Source: Apostichopus californicus
Taxonomy: Eukaryota; Echinodermata; Holothuroidea; Aspidochirotida; Stichopodidae
Reading direction: 5' to 3'
DNA: 24,817 nt
NCBI GenBank assembly: GCA_020650975.1
Contig: JAIPMN010003258.1
Location: 444 to 25,260, forward strand
In this document: positions 12,601 to 18,282 of the stretch, piece after piece
How positions within the stretch are numbered: the stretch's first letter is position 1
How the letters are laid out: each line of letters begins with the position of its first letter
Notes under the pieces: model-generated
Seen by the model: only the letters and a program-made list of their open reading frames with translations
Database searches by the model: none
Told to the model about the DNA's origin: nothing
Translations under genes and position numbers: made by a program

Positions 12601-15600
12601 GGATGTACCAGTTGAATTCTAACTTTCCCTTGACTGTACTCGGTTTACACCCGGCACAGACCCTCATGGAAGGGTATTCCAGGGCTTCAAGGTGGAGTGA
12701 TCTAATTCTTTCTCGATGAAATGTAAAAAAAAATATACCTCGACTGAACTTGCCCTTTGTGCATGCCACTGGACGTTTGGTGTCAGTAGAAAGTGATGCA
12801 GAGACTTTTTCTTAATGTGCAGGCATGACCTTTTTCTGCGAATTCGCAGAATTTCCGTGATTTCTTTTCTACCTCTGGGACAAAAACTATTATCCTATCA
12901 GACTGAAGCATATGCAAACTGGAGCCTATACCGCAATTTTTGCAAAGTTCTGTGATTTTGTTTTTACCCCAGTCTCATCTCTTAATGTGAATAAAACAAT
13001 TTATTTATAGAAAATTTTCATAATAATACATCAATTTTCTACACTAATTTTCATTACTCCAGCAACTCTACACTGGATACTTTTGAAAGCGCCCTCAACC
13101 TGTCCGTGTCTGCCTTCTTTGGGTCCTCCAACCCAATCATTGAGCTCGCTAACGGATTCAGAGCTGAATTGGTGCCAGAGCAGTCCATGCAGGGAATGCC
13201 ATTAGTTAATTGTACGGCAGGAGAAGAGCCGTTCGAATTGACCTGCTGTAAGTGTCCCATCTATCTTGTCCTGCCTCTTTTTTTCTGAAGTTATTGCATA
13301 TATCTGCCATTTATCGCTTTGATATTGGTGTAAACAGTTTATTGATAAATTAAGTGTTTGTTTAACACAATACATGCAAATTGGTTCATTTTAGGGTCAC
13401 ATTTTACTTTGCACTGTAAGAAACAAGACGTGTGTATTTTTTTATTTCTTAAAATTTATTGTTTGTTGAATGATTTGATTTTACAAGAGAGAAAATTATC
13501 ACTTACGTTTACTCCTTGAGTCATTTTTAGAGTCATGTGAAGATAATATCTTACTTTAAGTTAAATCATAACTTTGCATTATCTAAACAAGTGGGGGAAC
13601 AACAGTCACACATAATCGTAAACTACCCTCTGAGTCTAACTAAGAATTCTATATTCTTTATAAAACCATTGAACATTTCCTAATGAACAAAATTAGCAAT
13701 GTTCTTACCCAGTATTCCACAAAGTTAGTAATGTTCTTACCCAGTGTTCCACAAAGTGAGTAATGTTCTACCCAGTGTTCCACAAAGTTAGTAATGTTCT
13801 TTTCCAGTGTTCCACAAAGTTAGTAATGTTCTTACCCAGTGTTCCACAAAATCAATAATGTTCTTACCCAGTGTTCCACAAAGTTAGTAATGTTCTTACC
13901 CAGTGTTCCACAAAATTATTAATGTTCTTACCCAGTGTTCCACAAATTCAATGTTTGGCTTTACTATTTCATCTGTCTATTTTGGCTGTTCACGGTGTCA
14001 GGTTGTCGGACTGAAGTAAATATTTGCATTTTCAGATACCTTACTTAGGGTTGGTGAAATAGCTTTCCATCTGGGAGGGGAGAGGGGGGTGGGTACAAAA
14101 TTTAATTTGAGTGCAAATCACAAAGTTACTCAAAAACTTTTCATCAAAATGGATCTTCTGTGCAGTCTATGACCACAATATCCAGTCTTTTAAAAAAAAA
14201 ATTCCTACAGAAGTCCCTGTTTAGTCATTTTTTGCAACATTTTGGGACAAGAGGGCACTTTTTAAATAACAAAAATGGCAATTTTCAATTATGAAAATCA
14301 AAAAGTGTACTCCCCCTTTTTTTGTTTTTACCATAAAGGGGCACTTTATATACGTGACTTTTAAGGTCAATTTGCACTAAAACCAGTGAGGAACACACCA
14401 CCCCCATTGCATCCCTCTTCCATCCTCGGTCATGTCCCAGCTGACACATGACGGACTCGTACTTGATAATAGCATTTGGTACCACAAGGATGACAGAGAG
14501 GTCAGAGCAAAAAGCAGTCTGATGGGAAAGATAGGAGACACTGCTACCTTAAGAATGTTCTTCTAATTTCTATGTATTTTATCATTTATCCTCATTTTTT
14601 TGTCCATAGTATCATGTCCTCCGGGGACTTTCTTCCGTATGAGGTTGCAGAGGTGTGTCCCATGTCCCATTGGACAGTATCAGGACATGATGGGACAGAC
14701 TAGTTGTAAAATGTGCGTCGACGGCTCCTCCACTGCAGCGACTGGCACTCCACATTCCAGATACTGTAGACGTGAGTATATATAGTTATTGAGTAGCTTG
14801 AATTCCGCCGTCGCTTGTCGTCAAAATTCTCGATATAATTTTTTATAATAACTTGCTCATATCGTGTACTAAGGCATTGCCTCTGTTTCACGACCAAATC
14901 ACTTTTAAAATTCAACAAATATAAAAGAACAAGTTGGAAAGATTCAAAAGACCTGACTTCCTATTTGCATGTCATTAAATAGCAGTAGTAAAATGTTGAG
15001 ACCACAAAAGTTTTTTTTTTTTCAATTAAAAACAATGTTCTGTATTTTAAATTTATAGGTCGTTTGTTGAAACTATGTCGATACATGACAAGCTTTACAT
15101 AGTCGTATGATGTTAGCTACCAAAAGACGAGCTTTACATAGTCATATGGTGTTACTACCAAAAGACAAGCTTTATATAGTCGTATGATGTTAACCACCAA
15201 AAAGACAAGCTTTACATAGTCGTATGGTGTTTACTACCAAAAGACAAGCTTTATATAGTCGTATGATGTTAACCACCAAAAAGACAAGCTTTACATAGTC
15301 GTATGGTGGTAACTACCAAAAGACCAGCTTTACATAGTCGCATGGTGATAACTACCAAAAGATGAGCTTTACATAGTCGTATGGTGTTAACTACCAATAG
15401 ACACACTTAACACAGTCGCATGGTATTAGTCAAGCTGAAATAAAGCTGAAAACTCCTTTTCATATTTTGTCTGTAGATGTGTCTATCTGTCATCTTCATA
15501 ACAAATTTGGCAATTTTAGTATCGTCTGCAAACAGAGACACTTTTTAGTTTGAAGGTCATCAAACTCGTCCCCCCCACCCCCACACCCCCAATTTTTGAC

Positions 15601-16059
15601 CTGCTACAATCAAAAGTACCCTCTGGGGGTTCTGATTCTGCTGACTCATTCCCCGACACAGAGAAGAAGAAGAAGGATTTTAAATTTGACCGTTTGATCT
15701 TTTCAAGATGAACGACGGTTCAGAGTGCGGCAGTAAAATGCTTATTGGAAGTATTGTGTTTGAGTGACCATAATTGTTTTTTTTTAGCATATTTGAGAGC
15801 AAATACTGATTTATCTTTAATTATCGAGAGACTAGCTAACAGCGATGATCTCAGTCGGTAACTACTCTTGTCATTCTATTCTGCTGTATAATTTCAGACC
15901 AATGTCAACCTGGTGAATATTCACATACTGGTCTTCAACATTGCCTTCTCTGTCCTGAAAATATGTACCAACCATCTCCTGGTAGCTTAGGCTGTCTGCC
16001 CTGCCCCGAGGGAACCTTCAGTGACAGAAAGGGATCATCGTATGCGTCGTCATGTAGAG
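510..16059 (+). CDS. SVEP1-like: SVEP1/polydom-like secreted multi-module protein, partial gene (15 exons visible)
   Basis: Gene-level model. Exons: 510-698, 1187-1378, 3813-4004, 4629-4871, 5160-5330, 6143-6358, 7113-7223, 7869-7997, 8680-8925, 9760-9948, 10265-10389, 11752-11891, 13063-13247, 14610-14771, 15898-16059. All have AG acceptors and GT donors, all junction phases agree, and the join is open for 884 codons. Module order is CCP x3, HYR, CCP x2, HYR x2, CCP, a cysteine-containing linker, then two GCC2/GCC3 modules. Vertebrate SVEP1 has VWA, CCP x3, HYR x2, CCP, linker, ephrin-receptor-like repeats, EGFs, pentraxin and many CCPs, so this looks like its N-terminal half with an extra HYR-CCP-CCP block. 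SVEP1 is a secreted extracellular-matrix and cell-adhesion protein. No signal peptide, start codon, stop codon or polyA signal is visible, so both ends are missing. Other CCP/HYR proteins of echinoderms are possible, but the linker plus GCC2/GCC3 order favours SVEP1. Confidence 0.82.
716..763. repeat. Short tandem repeat, 12-base unit x4
   Basis: Four near-perfect copies of CCAACCCCACAC lie 18 bases after the exon 1 donor, preceded by a run of A. Only the last base of the fourth copy differs. Confidence 0.9.
764..1186. other. Intron 1 remainder, no gene seen
   Basis: AT-rich intronic sequence without a coding pattern or a recognisable element. It ends in the pyrimidine-rich acceptor TTTGACCCTCAG before exon 2. 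Confidence 0.7.
1187..1378 (+). CDS. Exon 2: Sushi/CCP module
   Basis: Phase 1-1, 192 bases, with a consensus donor GTAAGT at 1379. The module reads ITCPPLEVTEGL to GENLQCVR, with six cysteines (ITC, QGC, SIC, LFC, MKC, LQC) and the W of NGTWQG before the last Cys. An N-glycosylation sequon (NGT) is present. The codon split with exon 1 gives Ala. Confidence 0.92.
1379..3812. other. Intron 2, AT-rich, decayed repeats
   Basis: This is the longest intron of the + gene visible here (2.4 kb). I found no CCP- or HYR-like reading frame in it. Around 1590-2060 there are loosely similar stretches (TTACCATC...TTGAG...GTTACCT), and a clearer pair of copies lies at 2525-2594 and 2711-2780. AAACCGGTTTT occurs twice near 2092-2120. 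A 119-codon open frame on the minus strand (2356-2715) has no recognisable domain and lies over this repetitive DNA. Confidence 0.7.
2525..2780. repeat. Degenerate direct repeat, about 186-base period, 2 copies
   Basis: About 70 bases starting GTCGTCTCATATGTATCTTG (2525) recur as GTCATCTGGTATATATCTTG (2711), followed in both by GGTATGGAGTTA and CTTCTTGA at matching distances. Similarity is moderate, so this is an old duplication or two fragments of one element. Related words (GGTATCGAGTT near 1711, GGTGTAGAGCT near 1976) suggest further decayed copies upstream. Confidence 0.55.
3813..4004 (+). CDS. Exon 3: Sushi/CCP module
   Basis: The acceptor is TTTGCCTTCACAG and the donor is GTAATA at 4005; phase 1-1, 192 bases. 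The module runs LVCEALALKRNSS to DDQAPTCK, with six cysteines (LVC, ESC, GVC, YSC, RTC, PTC). Sequons NSS and NDT are present. It corresponds to the third CCP that precedes the first HYR module in SVEP1. Confidence 0.92.
4120..4498. mobile_element. hAT-type MITE (379 bases) with 8-base target duplication
   Basis: The left end CAGGGGTTCCCTAACT (4120-4135) and the right end AGTTAGGGAAACCCGG (4483-4498) are inverted copies matching at 14 of 16 positions. The element is flanked by perfect 8-base direct repeats GTCTAGGC (4112-4119 and 4499-4506). An 8-base TSD and CAGGGG termini are typical of hAT elements. There is no transposase frame, so it is non-autonomous. It sits in intron 3, 130 bases before the first HYR exon. 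Confidence 0.9.
4629..4871 (+). CDS. Exon 4: HYR module (first)
   Basis: The acceptor is CTTCCTTTATCAG and the donor is GTAACC at 4872; phase 1-1, 243 bases, one complete 81-residue module. It starts DVEPPTFTDCPEDP, the HYR signature (D-x-x-PP ... CP), and ends FLARDPAGLTTVCQIPVQVI, the usual A-x-D-xx-G ... C-x-x-x-V ending. It carries a third, non-canonical cysteine (SENVCLSQ) between the two conserved ones. A sequon NHS is present. HYR modules have an immunoglobulin-like fold and serve in adhesion. Confidence 0.92.
5160..5330 (+). CDS. Exon 5: Sushi/CCP module with five cysteines
   Basis: The acceptor is TGTCCTTCCAG and the donor is GTATGTG at 5331; phase 1-1, 171 bases, in frame 5162 onward. 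The module reads TNCPMVVHRTIMSLSC, then GSVATFRC, then NATCQEDGTWS and PPPTCE. The neighbouring CCPs have six cysteines. Here the position before TFRC that is Cys in the others is Ala (codon GCG at 5231), leaving one unpaired cysteine. The exon is short enough that its open frame is hidden by a longer frame in another phase. Confidence 0.88.
5331..5492. other. Start of intron 5 with a C12 run
   Basis: AT-rich sequence followed by a run of C at about 5457-5468. No gene is seen. Confidence 0.6.
5493..6121. repeat. 16-base satellite array, interrupted by a SINE
   Basis: The unit is CTAGTTGCTGTTATTA with CTAG/TTAG variants. About three units lie at 5493-5543 and about eighteen at 5829-6121, separated by the SINE at 5544-5827. 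The array ends only 21 bases before exon 6, so the branch-point region of that intron must lie in or beside the satellite. Read in one frame the array gives a run of Leu and Val codons that mimics a signal peptide. Confidence 0.93.
5544..5827 (-). mobile_element. tRNA-derived SINE, copy 1 (minus strand)
   Basis: On the minus strand the element begins GTGTTAGCTCAGTGGTTAAC, which has the A-box form of a tRNA promoter. A diverged B-box follows (CCCCGGTTGGAGTCACTCC, aligning with the intact box of copy 2). The body then contains TTCGGTCAGCTTGCA and AGTTCCTGCTTGCAGGA, and the element ends in an (ATAC)n tail, seen on the + strand as (TATG)n at 5546-5604. The same order and words occur in the copy at 16814-17071, which defines a family. 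It has split the 16-base satellite. Confidence 0.85.
6143..6358 (+). CDS. Exon 6: Sushi/CCP module
   Basis: The acceptor is TTCCTGCTTTCAG and the donor is GTTAGT at 6359; phase 1-1, 216 bases. The module reads VFCAPLVVTGG to FWTPHCTG, with six cysteines (VFC, NQC, TQC, ILC, VTC, PHC) and the motif SIEDMTW. It is longer than the other CCPs because of an insertion before the last Cys (LSDGTSYDPDFWTPHC). The split codon from exon 5 gives Ala. Confidence 0.9.
6359..7112. other. Intron 6, nothing recognised
   Basis: AT-rich intron with a C-rich patch near 6948-7012. No coding pattern, repeat or mobile element is visible. Confidence 0.65.
7113..7223 (+). CDS. Exon 7: HYR module, N-terminal half
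   Basis: The acceptor is TAATTATTTCAG and the donor is GTAAGT at 7224; phase 1-1, 111 bases. It encodes DQTPPVITCPPDVIYNLP to WALPNATDNL, the first half of a HYR module with the D-x-x-PP-x-I-x-CP start and the central W...P.A.DN motif. The exon stops exactly after ATDNL, and exon 8 completes the module. Confidence 0.9.
7224..7868. other. Intron 7 with G-rich tract
   Basis: This intron splits a HYR module. It contains a G-rich tract at 7436-7464 and a short (ATA)n stretch near 7637-7652. No gene is seen. Confidence 0.65.
7869..7997 (+). CDS. Exon 8: HYR module, C-terminal half
   Basis: The acceptor is CGTTCCGTAAAG and the donor is GTGAGT at 7998; phase 1-1, 129 bases. It encodes DTSVDISGPAVPVDLTGG then YIATDKNGNTDRCSFVV, with the A.D..GN...C.F.V ending typical of HYR. 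Joined to exon 7 it gives an 80-residue module with two cysteines. Neither piece is long enough to stand out as an open frame alone. Confidence 0.9.
7998..8679. other. Intron 8 with a foldback cluster
   Basis: Intronic sequence with a G-rich tract at 8327-8342 and nested inverted repeats at 8437-8505, described separately. An open frame of 92 codons on the + strand over 8163-8441 has no recognisable domain and runs through the G tract. Confidence 0.6.
8437..8505. other. Nested inverted repeats, possible three-way-junction RNA or DNA fold
   Basis: The outer arms CCTAGCTGAG (8437-8446) and CTCAGCTAGG (8496-8505) are perfect complements. Inside lie a perfect 8-base stem with a 3-base loop (GCCTGCAG / CTGCAGGC, 8453-8471) and a 4-base stem with a TTTT loop (CGTC / GACG, 8478-8489). 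No function is known to me. It may be a structured intronic RNA or the end of a mobile element. Confidence 0.55.
8680..8925 (+). CDS. Exon 9: HYR module (third, single exon)
   Basis: The acceptor is TCTTTTCTAAG and the donor is GTATGA at 8926; phase 1-1, 246 bases. It encodes DVTPPMVSGCPTELL, then LNWTEPVFTD, then IQYEAADGSSNIAKCEFHI. This is a complete HYR module with the two conserved cysteines. A sequon NWT overlaps the conserved W, and a second sequon NIS lies in VSVNISPG. Unlike the preceding HYR it has no internal intron. Confidence 0.92.
8926..9759. other. Intron 9, nothing coding recognised
   Basis: Intron with C/G-rich patches (9040-9070, 9243-9285, 9596-9640) and otherwise AT-rich DNA. 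No module-like frame or clear mobile element is seen. Confidence 0.65.
9760..9948 (+). CDS. Exon 10: Sushi/CCP module
   Basis: The acceptor is CCCTTCTTTTGACAG and the donor is GTAAGA at 9949; phase 1-1, 189 bases. The module reads REGCKPLDKPLYGGLTC to ANIMTPNCA, with six cysteines (EGC, LTC, AIC, LTC, FTC, PNC) and NNGVW. It occupies the place of the CCP that follows the HYR pair in SVEP1. Confidence 0.92.
10265..10389 (+). CDS. Exon 11: start of SVEP1-type linker
   Basis: The acceptor is TCGTATCCACAG and the donor is GTAAGT at 10390; phase 1 start, phase 0 end, 125 bases. It encodes EITRRTSRMDVMRFSLASST, then CSGNEDAMKEKFIEILQDSI and FM. A predicted strand followed by a helix (NEDAMKEKFIEILQ) continues into the cysteines of the next exon. 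The CCP and HYR exons are symmetric, but this exon is not, so it belongs to a multi-exon region. The reading frame continues into 11752 without an added base. Confidence 0.83.
10390..11751. other. Intron 11, no confirmed exon
   Basis: Contains a G-rich tract at 10413-10442 and a C-rich tract at 10867-10884. An open stretch at 10661-10738 with a good donor was considered as a cassette exon and not accepted. The rest is unremarkable intron, ending in a T-rich acceptor. Confidence 0.6.
11752..11891 (+). CDS. Exon 12: linker with three cysteines and a furin-type site
   Basis: The acceptor is TTAATACAG and the donor is the weaker GTCAGA at 11892; phase 0 start, phase 2 end, 140 bases. It encodes EYCNQDSGMFCKMDNLQVEC, then GDETRKKRAADVTGNQANIT and FVIHAMR. 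RKKR-A fits the furin consensus R-x-K/R-R. A sequon NIT follows. The donor is non-ideal, but its phase fits exon 13 exactly (AG + C = Ser). In front of the acceptor a run of Ile/Phe codons is an intron artefact, not a membrane segment. Confidence 0.83.
11892..13062. other. Intron 12 with tRNA-like element and palindromes
   Basis: Holds the perfect inverted pair GCCATGGTTACCT (12061-12073) and AGGTAACCATGGC (12334-12346), a tRNA-like sequence at 12405-12480 and unassigned DNA. A minus-strand frame at 12545-12769 has no recognisable domain. Confidence 0.6.
12405..12480 (+). mobile_element. tRNA-like SINE head or decayed tRNA-Thr pseudogene
   Basis: GGCTGGTTAGTTCAGTTGGC resembles a tRNA 5' half with an A box. 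AAAGA-CTCGTAA-TCCTT forms an imperfect anticodon arm with loop centre CGT (Thr-like). GGGTTTCGAATCTGG resembles the T arm and B box. The acceptor stem does not close and the T stem is weak, so it is not a working tRNA gene. How far a SINE body extends downstream is unclear. Confidence 0.5.
13063..13247 (+). CDS. Exon 13: end of linker
   Basis: The acceptor is TTTCATTACTCCAG and the donor is a consensus GTAAGT at 13248; phase 2 start, phase 1 end, 185 bases. It encodes NSTLDTFESALNLSVSAFFG, then SSNPIIELANGF and LVNCTAGEEPFELTC. Sequons NST, NLS and NCT are present. Two cysteines lie near the end. With exons 11 and 12 it makes a region of about 150 residues between the last CCP and the GCC2/GCC3 modules, as in SVEP1. 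I do not recognise a named domain, although the strand-helix-cysteine pattern is SEA-like. Confidence 0.85.
13248..14609. other. Intron 13
   Basis: Contains the 32-base minisatellite at 13689-13949 and a G-rich tract at 14073-14094. No gene is seen in the rest. Confidence 0.65.
13689..13949. repeat. Minisatellite, 32-base unit, 8 copies
   Basis: Eight head-to-tail copies of AAAGTTAGTAATGTTCTTAC plus CCAGTGTTCCAC. Variants are concentrated in the GTTAGT segment (GTGAGT, ATCAAT, ATTATT), while the CAGTGTTCCAC part is nearly invariant. One copy has lost a base in TTCTTACC. Confidence 0.94.
14610..14771 (+). CDS. Exon 14: GCC2/GCC3 (ephrin-receptor-like) module 1
   Basis: The acceptor is TTTTTGTCCATAG and the donor is GTGAGT at 14772; phase 1-1, 162 bases. 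The module reads SCPPGTFFRMRLQRCVPCPI, then GQYQDMMGQTSCKMC and SRYCR. The C-PPGTF...C-x-x-CP-x-GxYQ...C-x-x-C spacing is the TNFR-like GCC2/GCC3 repeat. Six cysteines. Confidence 0.92.
14772..15897. other. Intron 14
   Basis: Contains the minisatellite at 15087-15432 and a C-rich tract at 15570-15590. No coding pattern is seen elsewhere. Confidence 0.65.
15087..15432. repeat. Minisatellite, 38 to 40-base unit, 9 copies, partly dimeric
   Basis: Nine copies of a unit with core GACAAGCTTTACATAGTCGT followed by ATGGTGTTAACTACCAAAA. Copies 3-4 and 5-6 repeat as a pair (TTATATAG...ACCACCAAAAA then TTACATAG...ACTACCAAAA), a two-unit higher-order pattern. The last copy is strongly diverged. Confidence 0.93.
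15898..16059 (+). CDS. Exon 15: GCC2/GCC3 (ephrin-receptor-like) module 2
   Basis: The acceptor is CTGTATAATTTCAG and the donor is GTCAGT at 16060; phase 1-1, 162 bases, the same size as exon 14. The module reads QCQPGEYSHTGLQHCLLCPE, then NMYQPSPGSLGCLPCPEG and SYASSCR, with six cysteines in GCC2/GCC3 spacing. It ends in phase 1 and needs a further exon. I found none downstream, so the gene is open at its 3' side. A decayed copy of its 3' half and donor follows in the intron. Confidence 0.92.
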
Positions 16060-16813
16060 GTCAGTGAACAGTCATATAATAATAGTCTTGTGTAGTTTTA
16101 TTTCCCAATACATATTAAACCCATCTCCTGTATAAACTGACCATAGAGAAGGATCAATACCAGAACAGGATCAACCTACACATTGTCATATAGAGGTGAA
16201 TGTACTGTCATATACAAGTCTTGTGTAGCGTCTTACACATATCAACCATCTCCTGGTAGCTTGAGGGTGACGGTGTCACAGTATGTTAGCACCAATCAAA
16301 ATAGATCTTAGAGAAGGTTTGGGGTTTCAGCCAATCGCTGCCAAGCACCCCTAATCAAGATGTCTGCGCCCATAGATGAAAACAAAGTGCAAAGCGTAGA
16401 CGAGAAGAATGGCGACTTCTAGCCCGACCTCAAGCGTGTATAGTTAAGTTGAAGGAGCATAGAAATAGAGAAATGGCGAGCGGTCGATTCGGGCGCTTTG
16501 GAAGTGATGAAGAAGTCCGAATTTCGATATAGCCTACCTATTACTAGTAGTAGGCATAGTAACTACTAAACTAGTTCTTCTAGTACTACCACTAGGCGTA
16601 ACTGTGTGTTAGGAATTCATGTAACTGTGTTAGCCTTACTTAGGCCTGCAAACTGTACTGCCAGTGTCATGCATGGCCATTCACTCTGGTATAATAATAA
16701 TTATTACTACCCTAGGTCCTAGGAGTAATACTTAGTCTTGTACTGACCAGTGGATCCAAGGGGGAGGGGGGTCGTGCTTACCCAAAGGCGATTCACAATA
16801 TCATATGTCTAAT
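16060..16813. other. Intergenic or intron sequence with exon 15 remnant
   Basis: Contains decayed copies of exon 15 sequence (16109-16263), a CCAAT-like stretch near 16330, a 19-codon frame beginning MASGRFGRFG at 16473, and an imperfect palindrome centred on ACTAGT near 16545. No continuing exon of the + gene and no further MAGI exon is recognised. Confidence 0.55.
16109..16263 (+). pseudogene. Decayed tandem duplication of exon 15 3' half and donor
   Basis: The exon 15 words CCAACCATCTCCTGGTAGCT (15968-15987) recur as TCAACCATCTCCTGGTAGCT at 16232-16251, and partially as CCCATCTCCTGT near 16121. The exon 15 donor region CATGTAGAGGTCAGTG (16051) with downstream GTCTTGTGTAG recurs as CATATAGAGGTGAATG (16187) with GTCTTGTGTAG. 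The copies are not open and would not encode a module. Confidence 0.7.
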
Positions 16814-17071
16814 GGCGGAGTGTATAGCCTAGTGGTTAACGCCGGCGTCTCCCAGTCATGAGATCCCCGGTTCGATTCCCACCGACAGCAATGTGTGTCG
16901 TCTGGCAAGGGTGTTGTTCAATAACAACTTCCCGACATGGACGTTAAATGGATGTGTGCCGAGAGATTGGCTTCGGTCAGCTTGCGAGTCTATAAGCCTC
17001 CATGGCTTCTTTCGGGAGTTCCTGCTTGCGGGAAGATCACATATACATACATACATACATACCTTCATCAC
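16814..17071 (+). mobile_element. tRNA-derived SINE, copy 2 (plus strand)
   Basis: The head GGCGGAGTGTATAGCCTAGTGGTTAACGC contains an A box (TAGCCTAGTGG). GGTTCGATTCC is a standard B box. The body shares TTCGGTCAGCTTGC, ATAAGCC and AGTTCCTGCTTGCGGGA with copy 1 at 5544-5827, and the element ends in an (ATAC)n tail. It lies 73 bases beyond the donor of the minus-strand MAGI exon, inside the MAGI intron. Confidence 0.88.
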
Positions 17072-17143
17072 CACCATGGCTCCCCCCTCCTCTTCCCCCT
17101 CACAATCAATTACATATATCGGGGAGAGGACCGTGTTACTTAC

Positions 17144-17260
17144 AAGGCACGGTTCGGTAGTACAGGTTCTCTCTGATTGTTTGTTGTAGATCATGATCAA
17201 TTGAACCTTTCTGGAATCTCGTGTTCAGATATCTCCTCAAGTCCTTGGTTAAAGGCTGAC
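17144..17260 (-). CDS. MAGI: MAGI scaffold protein, single internal exon (start of guanylate-kinase-like region)
   Basis: Minus-strand exon of 117 bases, phase 1-1, with acceptor TTGTATCTTTTTTCAG and donor GTAAGT, both near consensus. It encodes [20 protein letters not shown], then [19 protein letters not shown]. From memory of the family this matches the MAGI1/2/3 segment G-x-L-xKDLR-xxL...RFQKGS-xDHELQQTIRDNLY...VPC, which joins the N-terminal PDZ domain to the guanylate-kinase-like domain. MAGI proteins are inner-membrane scaffolds at cell junctions and synapses. Intact splice sites and frame argue against a processed pseudogene. The first exon (PDZ) should lie at higher coordinates and the next exon at lower coordinates; neither was found. 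Confidence 0.85.
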
Positions 17261-18282
17261 CTGAAAAAAGATACAAGAAACAAATATCGCCTTTAATAAT
17301 TAAAAAAAATGTCTCATTTAATTGTCCTGTAGGAGAGCAAGACTTGCTCAACATGTAGATACTATATTTGTTATTACACTAAATGAATGATATTCAGGCT
17401 GGTTATTATGACATTCTTAACATTCCCAACTGAATCTTTTTCAGTTTTGTCAAAAAAATTTCCAACTACAGCCTACTGTACCTTTATAAACATTCTCCTC
17501 TTCACAAGACAACTGTTTAGTTAAGTATACAAGTGGCACGGGTGGATATTTGTTGCGATATGTAGGCAAGTAAAGGAGAACGAAAGTTCAACCAATGTCA
17601 GGATTCATAATCGTGCCTGATTTGTTGACATAGTTAAGGAAACTACATACCTATTGATAAGGTGTGAAGATATGCAGTGAAATAGAAAATATTTTGAGCT
17701 ACAGCACTGTCAATTAAATACTCTTCAAAGCACTAAGGATAAGTAACTGATACCGACAAATACATGTCAAAGTTACAGGTTTTCAAGATAGAAGTTTTCA
17801 CTGTCATGCATGTGAACTGTTTCAAATAAGGCAGAGAAAGCACAAACCTAGTTGACTATACTTCCAGATAAAAGAATAGATCAGTTTATTTCTTATAAAA
17901 CATCTCCTCCACACTTTCTTCCCATTCCCCCATTTCCAACCACAGGTCCTTTATCCATTCCCTTCTTTCTCAAAATCATCTGCAGTTTCTACATAGTCTA
18001 AATCTGACTGATTTGCATATTAACTAATCAAATATCTGATCAAATGTTACCCTTCCTTGAACACTAAAAAAATGCACAAGTTTCCCCATACATACATGAT
18101 CCTAACATCACATCACAACAGCTTGTTTTAAAGTTGATATAATTGTCAAGGTGCACTTTATTAAAATGAAAATTCAAAATTTAAAGAAGTTTTATATGCT
18201 TAGTTATGTGTAAGTAAATAGATATGAATATTCATGAATAAAATGTCTTGACAAAGCTATACATTACTAAGAGCTACGTATA
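17261..18282. other. Non-coding, probable MAGI intron
   Basis: AT-rich sequence upstream (on the minus strand) of the MAGI exon. No coding pattern, repeat or mobile element is recognised. Confidence 0.55.

Noticed and set aside
12545-12769. 74-codon minus-strand frame with SMRVCAGCKPSTVKGKLEF
   Set aside because: No family recognised. It probably belongs to repetitive DNA following the tRNA-like element.
15087-15432. Regularly spaced repeats that could be mistaken for a CRISPR array
   Set aside because: Units are directly adjacent without unique spacers and the context is an animal intron.
17455-17522. Possible + strand exon after TTTTTCAG at about 17446
   Set aside because: The short open frame (LSKKFPTTAYC...) has no SVEP1 module pattern and soon ends in a stop.
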